A stretch of DNA of 64,000 nt from Eleginops maclovinus. Taxonomy: Eukaryota; Chordata; Actinopteri; Perciformes; Eleginopidae. This document shows positions 54,779 through 64,000 of this stretch, in pieces. The notes below the pieces were generated by a model. That model worked only from the letters and a program-made list of their open reading frames with translations. It was not told the DNA's origin and searched no databases. The translations under genes and the position numbers were made by a program. The stretch spans positions 13,076,293-13,140,292 of the forward strand of contig NC_086360.1 in the NCBI RefSeq assembly GCF_036324505.1, read 5' to 3'. The first letter of the stretch is position 1; every line of letters starts with the position of its first letter.

Positions 54779-54985
54779 GCCTGACAGTGAGAGAGAGGTA
54801 GAAAGAGGAGGGAGAGCTAGAGGGGGGAGCAGGGCAAGGATTCATTCCTGCAGACAGGGGAAGAGATATGGCTCCAGTTGGAGAAGAGACAGACAACATG
54901 GGGAGAGATGGTGGAGGAGGAGGTGCAGAGATGGAAGAAGAAAAGAGACAGATAGAGGCAGGAGGGGGGGGGGGGGGAGGAGGTT
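54779..54985 (+). repeat. Polypurine tract with G14 run
   Basis: About 200 bp dominated by A/G on the + strand, with a pure G14 at 54964-54977. On the sema6a sense strand it is a C/T tract. It produces spurious poly-Pro frames. Confidence 0.85.
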
Positions 54986-57795
54986 CCATAAATTGGTTTC
55001 AGGAATTAATTTGCACCAGGTAAGGTATAGCCTTGGAACATGCCACCCCAGTCAGATGAGAGGTCCTGTGGAAGGGAGACTGATCACAATGGCAGCAGAT
55101 GGTGGACAGTAGCAGGGTTCGGGCTTTCAGGGGAGCAGGATATAAGCAATAGGAGGCAAAGGGGATAGGTTTATGGTAGGGTGACAGGGGTGCCGGAAAA
55201 TATAACAGAGACAGATTAGGCTCAGACAGACAGGCAGACAGACAGACACCAAGCTCAAATGTACTGCGAAACACAAGCGGCCACATGGCAACCGCGATGG
55301 TCCCACTGGAATTTGGGATAATGATGGTGCTGGGTGCTAAATATCATCAGTGTGTGAATTCTCATCACTTTGCAGCATTTCTAATTACTCTGGTGGTGCC
55401 GAGCTAATACATATTGGCAGCACTGTCATATTCATTAGCAGATAAGATTCCACAATGTCTCATCTGCAAATGAAAAAGTTTTGGAGTAATTGTAATTTCT
55501 TTTTTAATCACAAACAAGCTTGCAAACGACTCTGCCTATGAGCCAATACATTTTCAGTCAAGCATAAATGTTTTTTAACTAATTCTCAGAGATTGATGGT
55601 ATTGTTAAATGTCTATCCCATATTCCTTCTTTATAATAGGCTGCATGACTTCATCTCTACTACATTGAAATGCAGGGAAAATGTGCTATTCACTTAGTTT
55701 CTGTCTCCAAAATCATTTCTCATATATTGATTCCAGTTTAACTTTCACATAGGCAGTTTGCTAAGTTTTTACAGTACAGTTGACACCTGAAGCCAATATA
55801 ACTGAGGGCGACAGGAAGGAAGGGAAGGCAGGATGGGTGGAGCGGGAAATGAATACTGTTGACTGTGGTGCTCAATTTGCCATGCTGAAAAGCATTAAGC
55901 TGCATGAAGGCAAAACTGTGCTTAATACCATCAAAGCAATCAAAGGCAGGAAAAAGGCAAATGTATAAATAGCACCAAAAAAAGCACACAGTCTTATTTG
56001 AAGCCATGCAAAATATCAAGAACTGCTCACAAGAAACACAAGAAAATCAAACAAATTTCATTAGAGCTGAAAAATAGAAAAAGAAAAAGACATAAAGAAC
56101 ATTGAGCTGAAATTGAAATAGAACTGATAAATACTGAAACAAGCTGCAAAAGTGTCTTGTAGAAATCATAATGATAATGATCATACAGAACAAAAACAGC
56201 AGGAAGCATTGTTTTGAAATGTGAAGCCCTGTTGCATTTACCTGAGCTTGGAATGCCCACATACCCCCCAAAATAAAACATTATTTGAGCTTTTTCAGCT
56301 TTTACTCAGTGTGATACTTATAAGTATATCATTCCTCCCTTTTGCTCAAGAGGCTCAAGAAATATTACTTCTGCTCAGGTAAAGGCAACAGGGGGAGCGA
56401 CAGCATGTTGTGATGCTGGCTGTACGCATACTGTGTGAAGTCTCTGCCACCATTGTGCTTGGATCTACCCACTGGTGCCTTCCTGCTTCCAGCTGACATT
56501 CACTGCAGACACCTTCTCTGTTCAGTCTGCAGACAGGGGACCCTGTGTTGAGACATCCACCTTTTTTTAGTGAACGTCATTTTGAGATATGGTATGTTTT
56601 AGGCTAGTTTTGCTTTGTGCCTCTCATGAATTACATTCAATTTAGGTGGCAACAACACCTGTAAGACCCGTCTCACCATCTAGCTATAAAAATATTTGAC
56701 CCGTTGCAAAAGCTTTTTTTATGGTAAAAGAGACAAATGTTTTTATTCTTAATTCAGAGGGCTAGAAGGTTTTTTTTTGCAACATTCTGAAAACACATTC
56801 TACAAGCTGTAAGTAATGTTGAATTACCTTCTTGTTGTGTTAAAAATCTATGAGTAAATATCTCTTGGAAAATCGGATGCTTGGCACTTTGACATGCATA
56901 TAATGCAAGGCACAAACTAGTTTGAACTGTAAAGATAAACTGCTGCCTAGATTTGTATAGAAACTATATAGACACAAATATTTTAATCTTAGCTCATGAG
57001 CTGCAGTTTTTTTGCTGTCTGTTTACTGTATGTCTAGAAAAGGTCATTATATCACCATTATTATTACCTTAAGGCCATGCTGGTGCTACCTCTAATAGTA
57101 TGAACTGAAATGTAGCAAGTACATGTTGAATGTTTAATTGGGATCAGTAAAAGGTCTATCTGTTTTATTAAAAGACAAACATAGATGAGCAGCAAGGCAG
57201 TGACCTTTTTTAATTTCCCTCTTTTATGTGTGTTTTCCTACTCATCTCCTCTCCTTCTCTCCTGTCTCATTTATCCAGTGAGTCGTCCTTGAGGCGGTAC
57301 AGCATTAAGCCGGTTGTTAACAGAGGAGAAAAGGACATTCAATGTCATGTCACTATGTCGCAAAGCATGACAGAGCCGGAGCCCGGGCCATCTTCTCAGG
57401 AAATAAATACATTGCCATTTTCCTTTTCACAGTGTTATGGTCTGGATATTACATCTCCTGTGGGACATTAAGGTCCATGGATAATAAATCCATCCTACAG
57501 GGTCTGCATCTGTGTGTGTGTGCCCGTGTGTCGTAATGAGGGCAGAATCTGGTGAGTGTCTGCTGCATATGCATGTAGCACGTAGGTGTGTTTGCGTACG
57601 TTTCTGTGGGGGGTTTACATTCACAGTATGAGGCAATTTGTCCCCTAGAGAGAAAGTGATCCACAATCTCTACACCTCGTCAGCTGGAAGCAGTAGACAG
57701 CCGTAAATCTCAATTACACAACCCCCCCCTCCCCTCCCTTGCCACAGGTGACAATGGATCAACTTGACTGCTCACTGTTGTGTTCCAAGGCTTAC

Positions 57796-57975
57796 CATTG
57801 GTTTCTGGCTGAGTCTGAGAGGGCACGGCTACGTAGGGGTCCTCCCCTTTGTCTGAGCTCATGGGGGGGTCCTTCCGCTCAACCATGCGGCCCCGCCCCA
57901 GTGGGACCTCGGCGGCCTCGGGTAGGGCCGAGGTGGGCAGTGAGAGGGTGTGAGGATGGTGGCGGTGATGGTGGC
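57796..57975 (-). CDS. sema6a: sema6a, stalk exon (180 nt)
   Basis: Acceptor TGTCCGGCAG and donor G|GTAAGCC enclose 180 nt with phase 1 on both sides, encoding 60 residues of the extracellular stalk between the PSI domain and the membrane. The peptide starts HHHRHHPHTLSLP and contains GRGRMVERKDPPMSS and YVAVPSQTQPETN, joining to GVIRESY in the terminal exon. The frame is open through both junctions. The stalk of SEMA6A evolves fast and varies by splicing, so similarity to the human stalk is low; assignment rests on position, phase and splice sites. As a phase-1/phase-1 exon it can be skipped without shifting the frame. The opening is unusually His-rich. Confidence 0.8.
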
Positions 57976-58058
57976 CTGCCGGACACAACACAGGTTAACT
58001 AAGGCTCGAGGCAGAAAGGGACAGGCTTCAGTGCATGTGAGCACAGGCCAGCAGGGGG

Positions 58059-58193
<135 letters not shown>

Positions 58194-58312
58194 TATTCCT
58201 ACTTTGAAGCTTACATTGACACGTCATGCGCAAACACACATAAGGACAGCTGCTGGGCTGTGTGAGGCAACACAGTGTTTTTCCTTGGTGACCCTGGGCA
58301 ACTCATTAGCAA

Positions 58313-58313
<1 letters not shown>

Positions 58314-58347
<34 letters not shown>
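58314..58347 (+). repeat. (TG)17 microsatellite
   Basis: Short TG tract 128 bp from the CA tract at 58060, in the opposite sense. Confidence 0.95.
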
Positions 58348-58348
<1 letters not shown>

Positions 58349-61084
58349 CTTAGGATAGATGTGTCCTTTCTTTTTTTCTGTCGCACTCTGCCTGACTCAC
58401 TCTCTTCCCTCCTGCTCTGACTGACATGTCAAAGCTCTGCTGGGCCTGTCAGAGCAGTGCAGGGTACAATCACATTGCTCCAAATTCACCATAGGGTGCC
58501 TACCTCTGAAGGACAAGAGACAAACTTTCTTTACAACGCTCCTTTTTTAAAGAAGTCTGTCTGTAACTTTTCTCCAACGGTAAAGCTCTGAATCCCCACC
58601 TCATTTCCCAATCTTTCTGTTACTTTAAATGTAACTTTCCCAATCAATTATGTAGCTGTTTCAGTTTGTTTTGATATATACAGATATATAACATACGCTC
58701 ATGTTTTTGTTAAAGCTGATACAAATTGTCCAAAGAAACAAAGGCAAAACCCTAGACTCACTAAAGACTGTGGTGATGTATATATTACAGCATTGTGTTC
58801 TCAGTATGTATTTTTCTCTTCTTGCTGTTCTGGGCATTCCTGAGTGAAGAAATCTATTACAAAAAAAAACTGTCGCCAGATTACAGACACGCATCCGAAG
58901 AGGATCAAGCACTGGAAAAATGCAAATACAGGGACGCAAAACCGCAACCAACAAATCCTACCCATTGTTCCTTTAAATGTGACTATTTTGATCAATCAAA
59001 GATTTCTTTATCTTTTTTCAAGTTGAAATGCCAAATATTGTCTGGTTTACATTCCCCAGCTGTAAAATGTTCTGCTTTTTTCTTTGTCATATGACATTTA
59101 ATTGAAGTTCTTGAAACCTGAATCCTGACATTTTCTTTGTGTCATGGATTAATTTGTGTGTTTTTTTACTCTATACATATAATTGTTGAGAGATAATTAT
59201 GCAATTTTTTGGAAATGAAAACAATTATCTCCCTCTGATCCCTTCCTTTATTATCTCTACTGTCTACTTGTCTCAGCTTCACATTACCTACCTTCTCTTC
59301 CTTCCTCTCTGTGCTGTCATATTTTCCACATATTCTCATTTTTCCCTGTTTTTAACTAAAGATCTCCAGAACGTTTAATATCCGCACAGCCAGTAATCTT
59401 TATTTAGCAAGGCCCTCAGCAACATGGCTAGATCAATCCTTAGAAAGATGTCATTAACATTTAATGAATTTTCTCTGATTTGACTCCTCCCTGTAATTAC
59501 ATTTCTTAATGGCTAAATGAAACACCAGCCAACAGGTGCAGAGGGTCTAATAACACAGCCAGGAAGTTACACTGATGATGATACTGTAACAAGCATAGCA
59601 CACACAGGATGTCTCTCTGTGGAAACTTTAGGTGATCTAACTACTTAAAGTGACAATTGCAACAAAGTACTCTTTCATCCGTGGATGATGGATCATACCT
59701 ATCACATCCCCGCCTGTCACTGCATGACGCTCAGACAATGTGTTTTTTTCCACATCTTCTTTTTTCCCCTCATTTTCTTTCATAAGCAGAGTTGTGCATA
59801 AGCTTTGTCTGACTATTTATTTTTGAACCATGCTAATCACATTCCCATCCCACATGCTAACACTTAAGCCACCCTGCACCATTTTACACAAGCTACAAAC
59901 TGTATTTAACATAATGTATTAAAGCCACACGTTAAAGGAATAAAATCCCCCTAGATGAAGAGTGACAACACTTTTATCAACCGCCTCTTTGGAGCTCAAC
60001 CCCCAATTCCCAATTTGATATGCTCTATCCACGGAGGAGGTGACAGCAGTGTGTGTTTGCAGATGTGCAAGTGCCTTTTCAATATGTGTTTATGCTTGTG
60101 TTTGAAGAGGGAGAAGAGTATTTCAGGGGGCTAACGTTAATACTGCTGGTAGACTACGCTCAACAGACCCCCACACCACCCAGAGCCTCCTCCTCCTCCG
60201 TTTGGCGTGGCAATCATTAAAATGATTTATTTAACTATTGGCCCAAGGCTGAGAGATTAGTGTGACAGGCCTATTTTATAATTCATTCCCCAACCGCCAG
60301 GGGAAGTGCAATTCAGGCAGATGACACACATAGAGAGAGCGCTCGGAGCCTCAGAGCTCCTCCGCGGATCAGAAAAAAAAAAAGCCCTAAACTGCCGACG
60401 GATGCACATCCCTCTCTTTCTACAGATTAAAAGGGAGGAGAGGATGTCTAGTCTGAAGTAGAGACGAGGAGAATGTACAGGGGGCATTTATTTATCTTCA
60501 AATCCATATCAACCATTGACAGATAGATGGAGGGGCTGGTGCATCGGCGGAGACTTTGTTTGGGAGGTTGTAAACTGGGTGTTGTCTGCGTGTGTTTGTG
60601 TGCGCCTGGAAACACACAGCCAAGCCTTTGGGAGCACGTTCAGCACTACAGGGGTACATACCAATCCAGATACTTTTGTTCAATTTTTCTCTGACCCTGG
60701 ACATCCAAAAAGGTTAGGTAGAATCACAGTGGGGGTACAACCACAGGGGGGAGAACTTTAAAATAGCTATTCTTGTAATTCTGTATGGATCTGACTGTTT
60801 CTATATGGCAGCTCCAAGTCACAGGTGTGTGTGAGAGTAAGAGAGATTCACCAAACTAGTTTGCTTTCCTGTTAGATTAAAAAAAAAAGGTGGGTGTGTG
60901 TGGGTGCTCTGGAAAAGACATACTTGAGTGATGACACTGTGTCACTGTGCTTTTTAGGAAGTATGTGTGCATATATATGTACGTGTATTAGCTAGCCTTT
61001 TTAGCAACGAATCTGTGCCGGCCGCATATGCTTGGTCATAGTTGGCTAAATATCTGATATTTCTTGACTATAAATAGGCCAGTT

Positions 61085-61087
<3 letters not shown>

Positions 61088-61178
<91 letters not shown>
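61088..61178 (+). repeat. (TC)45 microsatellite
   Basis: Pure 91-bp TC tract. On the sema6a sense strand it is GA, about 565 nt downstream of the microexon donor. Confidence 0.98.
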
Positions 61179-61180
<2 letters not shown>

Positions 61181-61743
61181 ACATGTCATGCTTAGTGTGC
61201 ACACAGAGGCATTTCTTCTAAATCAAGGCTTTAAACCTCCAACTACCAGACCATCCAATTAGCGAAGCAAAGGTCAGGGCTAATCGATGATATTGCACAG
61301 GGGAAAAAAAGGAGCGGGAAGCTGGAACAAGAAGAAAAAGGAGGTTCTAATAGACCTAATAGATTTAGCATTATCATTATTACAGAAATATTTGTAATTC
61401 TACATTTCAGATTGTAATTCGTCGTGCTTTGAACTAAACACCAAAGGGGCTGGATAAGGGCAAACACTATGAGGAGTGGAATTGAACGACTGTGCTTAAA
61501 TGTTTCATTACCTTCGTAACTGGAGGGAACGTCTATCAAAAACAGGAACGAAATGAATTCAGTTAAAACCATGAGTCATTAATAACCCGTCTTTACACAT
61601 GTGGGAGGAGTTTTCATTTCCTTGAGAGGGTAAGATTGATTGACTAGATGAAGAGGTGTGGCTGAAGTTAAAGAGTTAGGGGAGATGAAATGCAGCTCCT
61701 GTCTTTTATTTGATTGCCTCTACAATATATGCAGGATACTTAC

Positions 61744-61764
61744 CGTTCAGCGCCACAAAGGTGT
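61744..61764 (-). CDS. sema6a: sema6a, 21-nt microexon
   Basis: On the - strand a pyrimidine-rich run ending TTCTTCTTCTTACAG is followed by 21 nt, then a consensus donor G|GTAAGTA. In phase with its neighbours it gives N-TFVALN-G, where the outer residues are codons split by the introns. The remembered human SEMA6A reads NSFVALNG directly after GLGDCH, so sequence and position both match. Phase 1 on both sides allows in-frame inclusion or skipping of seven residues just after the PSI domain. Such short exons are easily missed by gene predictors. Confidence 0.9.
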
Positions 61765-62575
61765 CTGTAAGAAGAAGAAAAAGAAAAGAGGGGAAACGTG
61801 TTATTGCTTGCAGTAAAGAGAGCTTATGCTTTAACATGATCAAAAGCCATGACTTCTAAAGTAACTCAGAATCGACTGGCTGAATCGATATTCACCAAAC
61901 TTTAAATCAGACTTGATCTATAGCTTCTTCAGGTAATGAACACTGGCTTCCCTTGACTAAACATAATGATGAAATGGATGGAAAAATGCACCACCTTTAT
62001 TTACTCTAGGTAAACAGTCGAAATTGAGATGGAATGGAGAAAGATAAGTGATTGAAGGTCACATCTTTTTTAAAGTTCTCTCCTTCAAACTGAGCAACTG
62101 AGTATCAAATATATAACAAATAACATTTGATAAATCTAAATGGTTATAGTGACCATAATCAAATATACAACGTAGAGTAAACGAGGTCTTTGTGACTTGT
62201 GAGGCTGACTTGTTCTGTGTTTCTAAATGAGCCCTGTGACTTTGTTTTGCTGAATATTTGTGTTATGTTTACGCAGTAAATTGTAAGAAGGAATCCAGTC
62301 TTTGCCCAAGTGGACACAACACTTTATTGACCGGGGGACCAGAGAAACAGCGGGGAAAGACAGAGGAGGGTGAGAGCAAAAAGGGACAGATGGATGGAAG
62401 AGGCTGAAAGAGAGGATTGTGAGAACAGGAACAGACGGGGGAGAAAAAGGTGACAGCAGCGAAGAAGGAAACGGAAGGCCGAGAGAAGAGGGAGACTGAT
62501 TTAACAGGGAAGAGAGGAATAGTAGGGGGGTATAGAAAAGGGAAGGAAAGATAAGAGTGAAGAGGGCCTGCTTAC
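61765..62575 (-). other. sema6a: sema6a intron (811 bp)
   Basis: Phase-1 intron, donor GTAAGCAGG at 62575, acceptor TTACAG at 61765. Its 5' third on the sense strand is almost wholly pyrimidine (plus-strand purines 62340-62570). Confidence 0.88.
62340..62570 (+). repeat. Long polypurine tract (polypyrimidine in sema6a sense)
   Basis: About 230 bp of A/G-dominated sequence with few interruptions, immediately next to the donor of the 59-nt sema6a exon. It is degenerate, not a simple tandem repeat. Confidence 0.85.
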
Positions 62576-62634
62576 TTTGGCAGTCTCCCAGGCCATCTGT
62601 GTTACCATGCTCCACGTCCTGCTCAAAGGCTGAT
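62576..62634 (-). CDS. sema6a: sema6a, 59-nt exon at the end of the PSI domain
   Basis: Acceptor TTCCCCGCAG, then 59 nt entered in phase 2 and left in phase 1, donor A|GTAAGCAGG. It encodes SAFEQDVEHGNTDGLGDCQ. The remembered human SEMA6A has TFEQDIERGNTDGLGDCH at the end of its PSI (cysteine-rich) domain, so the match is close, and the Cys is kept. The upstream exon (PSI start and sema domain) must lie beyond the right edge; I found none in the remaining 1.4 kb. The frame appears open for 160 codons only because the neighbouring intron is a purine tract with few stops. Confidence 0.94.
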
Positions 62635-63054
62635 CTGCGGGGAACAGAGACATCATGGTCAGCAGTGGAAAACAGGCCAGGCCAGGCCAGGCAGGCTCGC
62701 CACACCTAACAAAGTTAAAAAGCTACAGGAAAGCTTACTACAAAAACACCCAACAACACAGCGTATGCTTGCACACAGTGTAGGCTGCAGAAAGCGCTAT
62801 ACTGGAACAAAATCAAAGAACACCTTGCAGTTACCCTGGAGGCCTAAAATCAGTGGTTAGGAAGAATGCTGGGAGGCTAGTAAATACATAGCTGGCACAG
62901 GACTCTTTGCCAGAAGTGTTGATATAAATAGATTTATTTGACTGTATTAAAATCACTTTAGGAAATGCTTAATTACTTCCTTGCCGAGGGTTAGATGAGA
63001 TTGCTCGTTTGTGTGATAAATATGAAGCTAACATCAGCAGCCAGTTAGCTTGAC

Positions 63055-63357
63055 TTAAAGGTCTCCTATCATACTATATTTCAACAATATATTGTAGGGC
63101 AATATCTATACAAAACATGTCTGTGAAGTGTTTTGCTCAAAATACCAAATAGATCACCCATTGTAGCATGCCTCATACCCCTCTATTTCAGCCCTGTTCC
63201 TGAAGTGCTGATTCTGTGACTGTCGCTTTAAATCTGAGCTGAGCTGAAGCTGGCCACGCCCCGTGATTTAACCCCAGATTATGTTCCAAACCACATCCAG
63301 CATTATTTCTGAAACACTTCTCAGTGTTTACCACTAGAACAGTGACATTATATGTAT

Positions 63358-63389
<32 letters not shown>

Positions 63390-63780
63390 TATTTAATTTG
63401 TAATGCACTCTTCATTCCAAGGGAATCTCAGAGTACAACAACTCTAAGTCCCTCCTGCTGAACACACAGACACACAGATTTGCTGCGGAGGGAATTCAGC
63501 TCGCGACTGTATATTGCGAACGATAGGTTGGGACGTGTCACGTGGGCGGGACATTGCCAGGAGTGCAATGTAAAGCCGGCCCACATTTCCGATATGACGT
63601 CATAACCGAAGCCAATCTGGACCAGCTCGTTTGTACCCCCTTTTTTAGTGATGAGGGTAAGGAGGAAAAGAGAGAAGCTTGTATTTTCTGACACTTTGTC
63701 AGTCTCCTTAAAAACTGGGGACACATATTTATCTATAAAAGACATAAAAAAGTGCATTTTGCATAATAGGGGACCTTTAA
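63055..63780. mobile_element. MITE-like non-autonomous DNA transposon
   Basis: Ends TTAAAGGTCTCCTATCATAC on the left and, read on the other strand, TTAAAGGTCCCCTATTATGC on the right: about 20-bp terminal inverted repeats with three differences. TTAA at both outer ends would be a target duplication if the element uses TTAA, as piggyBac-type transposases do; the superfamily is not certain. 726 bp including TTAA, no transposase frame. It contains a TAA repeat and a GC-richer core (63480-63620). Confidence 0.75.
63363..63390 (+). repeat. (AAT)9 microsatellite
   Basis: Pure AAT/ATA trinucleotide run inside the MITE-like element. Confidence 0.95.
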
Positions 63781-64000
63781 CATAAAAACTGGAAAAAGTG
63801 GGAATCTATCCAATAAGTATTTTCACAATCAAGCATAATTTTTTGTTTGTTTGACTTGTATGAAAACAAATGTAACAACAATTTTTCTTTTTTTTATGGT
63901 TATGTGCTAGACTATGTGGCTCTCAGCAGTTACCAGGCAACCAGCAGTGACTCCAGGAATGTACTGGTCCTGGCCAAGAAATAGTCAGGTCCCGTAGAAT

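Larger units (their letters stand above)
47413..57795 (-). other. sema6a: sema6a last intron (~10.4 kb)
   Basis: Phase-1 intron, donor GTAAGCC at 57795 and acceptor CTCTGCAG at 47413. Human SEMA6A has a stalk segment (GGMLDWKHLLD region) that I could not find here, so that exon is absent, diverged or missed. Contents: a short CA tract (48173), AT repeats (52177), a purine/G tract (54779), and low-repeat AT-rich stretches at 51300-51510 and 55320-55500 that could be regulatory. Confidence 0.75.
62635..64000 (-). other. sema6a: sema6a intron (partial)
   Basis: Intronic DNA to the window edge. Most of it (63055-63780) is a MITE-like element. No further exon was seen. Confidence 0.75.

Noticed and set aside
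56400..56560. Possible extra sema6a exon with AG borders on the - strand
   Set aside because: No open frame in phase 1 with a matching donor, and no similarity to the Sema6A stalk.
62223..62705. 160-codon - strand frame
   Set aside because: Only 59 nt of it are exon; the rest is pyrimidine-rich intron that happens to lack stops.
63428..63757. 109-codon - strand frame
   Set aside because: Lies wholly inside the MITE-like element and shows no transposase motif.

Overview
The window reads as vertebrate chromosomal DNA, almost certainly from a ray-finned fish. Short exons with GT-AG borders sit in long AT-rich introns and spacers. Long (CA)n/(GT)n microsatellites are very dense. There is a full-length BEL/Pao LTR retrotransposon, a class found in fish and invertebrates but not in mammals. 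The two host genes are vertebrate orthologues I recognise: commd10 (+ strand, last two coding exons, left edge) and sema6a (- strand, last four coding exons, right third). They converge on each other, as COMMD10 and SEMA6A do on human chromosome 5q23, so this is a conserved neighbourhood.

Layout. 1-2245: intron, two exons and probable 3' UTR of commd10; a 132-bp CA tract starts 20 bp after the stop codon. 2246-43084: about 41 kb of convergent intergenic DNA with no host gene I can support. Its main contents are a pair of ~207-bp inverted repeats at 14.3 and 16.0 kb, a microsatellite-rich block at 14-26 kb, a ~35-bp minisatellite at 33.1 kb, an intact BEL/Pao element at 34515-40636 (identical 360-bp LTRs, 5-bp target duplication, one uninterrupted gag-pol frame), and a non-LTR retrotransposon tail at 42.3 kb. 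43085-46255: probable long 3' UTR of sema6a. 46256-62634: four coding exons of sema6a covering the end of the extracellular PSI/stalk region, a 21-nt microexon, a 180-nt stalk exon, and a terminal exon with the transmembrane helix and whole cytoplasmic tail. 62635-64000: sema6a intron, half of it a MITE-like element bounded by TTAA.

Function. COMMD10 belongs to the COMMD/CCDC22/CCDC93 (Commander) endosomal sorting machinery. Semaphorin-6A is a transmembrane axon-guidance ligand and receptor that works with plexin-A2/A4. Nothing in the sequence links the two jobs; they share only the convergent intergenic space, where distal regulatory DNA for sema6a could lie.

Limits. Exons were called by reading splice sites and comparing with remembered human proteins, without alignment tools. 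Repeat families were assigned by hallmark motifs. I found no CRISPR array, bacterial operon, rRNA or tRNA gene, and no convincing new multi-gene system. The most informative non-routine signals are the intact young BEL element, the long inverted repeat at 14.3/16.0 kb, the sema6a microexon and its pyrimidine-rich surroundings, and the repeated arrangement of oppositely oriented GT and CA tracts.
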